A stretch of DNA of 64,000 bases from Luzula sylvatica (lineage: Eukaryota; Streptophyta; Magnoliopsida; Poales; Juncaceae): the NCBI GenBank assembly GCA_946800325.1, contig OX326959.1:35640908-35704907 (forward strand). The letters run 5' to 3'. Below are positions 62,904 through 64,000 of this stretch, one piece after another. A program made the position numbers and the translations under genes. How positions within the stretch are numbered: the stretch's first letter is position 1; every line of letters starts with the position of its first letter. The notes beneath the pieces are model-generated. The model made no database searches. It was given only the letters and a program-made list of their open reading frames with translations, and was not told the DNA's origin.

Positions 62904-64000
62904 GTGTTAGTCTTCAATTACGAAGTATTTTGAGTACGACATGAAAATTGAGTATTTTGCTTGTTTTATACTTCAATTTTAACATGTTTAAAAAAATATC
63001 TTAATTAAATTTTTTGAAGGTCTTAGACTTCTGTTTTTGCATTTTTAAGAAAATTTGAAAAAATTGAAATTTGTGTGTGTTAGTCTTCTATTACGGAGTA
63101 TTTTGTGTACGATATGAAAATTGAGTATTTTACATGTGTTACACAAAAATTTGAACATTTTTAAAAAAAAATCTTAATTGAATTTGGTGAAGGAGTTAGA
63201 CTTCAATTTTTGCATTTTTAAGAGATTTTTGAAAAAATTGAAATTTGTGCGTGTTAGTCTTCAATTACGAAGTATTTAGAGTATGACATGAAAATTGTGT
63301 ATTTTTCTTGTTTTATACTTCAATTTTAACATTTTTTTTAATTTATTAATTGAATTTTTTGAAGGTGTTAGACTTCTATTTTAGCATTTTTCAGAAAATT
63401 TTTAAAATATTGAAATTTTTTCGTGTTAGTCGTCAATTACGGAGTATGTTGAGTACGACATGAAAATTGAGAATTTGGCTTGTGTTACACTGCAATTTTA
63501 ACTTTTTTTCAAAAAAAAATCTTAATTTAATTTTTCGAAGGTGTTAGACTTCAATTTTTGTATTTTTAAGAAATTTTTGAAAAAATTGAAATTTGTGTGT
63601 GTTAGTCTTCAATTACGGAGTATTTTGAGTACGACATGAAAATTGAGTATTTTGCTTGTTTTATACTTCAATTTTAACATGTTTAAAAAAATATCTTAAT
63701 TAAATTTTTTGAAGGTCTTAGACTTCTGTTTTTGCATTTTTAAGAAAATTTGAAAAAATTGAAATTTGTGTATGTTAGTCTTCAATTACGGAGTATTTTG
63801 AGTACGATATGAAAATTGAGTATTTTACATGTGTTACTCTAAAATTTGAACCTTTTTAAAAAAAATATCTTAATTGAATTTTTTGAAGGTGTTAGACTTC
63901 AATTTTTGCATTTTTAAGAGATTTTTGAAAAAATTGAAATTTGTGCGTGTTAGTCTTCAATTACGAAGTATTTTGAGTACGACATGAAAATTGAGTATTT
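62904..64000. repeat. 10-monomer HOR, copy 3 (cut by window end)
   Basis: It follows the HOR for about 1.1 kb, with small changes such as TTTGGTGAAGGAG near 63185, ATTGTGTATTT near 63295 and GTTACTCTAAAA near 63834. The array clearly continues past the window. Confidence 0.88.

Larger units (their letters stand above)
1..64000. repeat. AT-rich satellite array, 173-174 bp monomer, head to tail
   Basis: The monomer landmark GTGTTAGTCTTCAATTAC recurs about every 173-174 bases from one end of the window to the other, always on the + strand, interrupted only by the N gap. Variation between monomers is mostly substitutions and 1-2 base changes in A or T runs. A few length variants exist (135, 156 and 217 bp). 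No unrelated sequence, transposon, inverted segment or long reading frame is embedded. This is satellite DNA, by analogy with known arrays probably heterochromatic or (peri)centromeric; that location is inferred. I do not recognise the family by name. Confidence 0.97.

Noticed and set aside
1..64000. CRISPR array
   Set aside because: There are no short constant repeats with unique spacers. The whole 173-bp monomer is repeated, including the parts between conserved stretches.
1..64000. Transposon or retroelement remnants as the origin of the repeats
   Set aside because: No terminal repeats, target-site duplications, coding remnants or interrupted monomers were found. Every stretch aligns to the monomer.
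1..64000. Organelle or AT-rich bacterial genome
   Set aside because: There are no genes, tRNAs or rRNAs in 64 kb, and a single satellite monomer fills the window. That fits nuclear heterochromatin only.

Overview
The whole window is tandem satellite DNA. No gene, tRNA, rRNA or transposon is visible on either strand. The sequence is AT-rich: one hand-counted 173-bp monomer has 41 G+C, about 24%. It consists of roughly 370 head-to-tail copies of a 173-174 bp monomer, all in the same orientation, plus one 200-N gap at 38034-38233. A long, gene-free, single-family array with a fixed-size gap indicates a eukaryotic heterochromatic or (peri)centromeric region in a scaffolded assembly. CpG is not depleted in the monomer, which weakly favours a lineage with little germline CpG methylation. 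I do not recognise the satellite family and cannot name the organism.

Each monomer is itself a degenerate trimer of 57-59 bp sub-repeats, here called A, B and C. All three open with a version of GTKTTAKACTTCAATTTT. Above the monomer, higher-order repeats (HORs) change along the window. Positions 1-13581 are repeated from 13582 onward, with copy-specific in-register gains or losses of 2 and 6 monomers. Inside that, a ~5.0-kb unit occurs three times (3441, 8469, 17022). Positions 22801-30458 are a 3,829-bp (22-monomer) tandem duplication that is nearly identical. Positions 30634-33090 are more diverged and match 50947-53405. Positions 33541-38033 repeat the 23.7-25.8 kb material, and from about 34361 they carry many single-base homopolymer indels up to the gap.

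To the right of the gap is a very uniform 18-monomer, 3,100-bp HOR (38234-48092, about 3.2 copies). A diverged zone follows (48093-54370) and ends at an abrupt mid-monomer junction near 54371. From there the monomer types of the window start return: a ~3.63-kb unit duplicated at 54371 and ~57999, then a 10-monomer, 1.70-kb HOR (59505 to the window end).

The sequence is best read as a record of unequal exchange and segmental duplication in one satellite family. Shared rare variants (135-, 156- and 217-bp monomers and a hairpin-forming variant) act as markers linking blocks up to 44.6 kb apart. Short ORFs of 61-97 codons are by-products of the repeat or run through the N gap, and I do not consider them genes.
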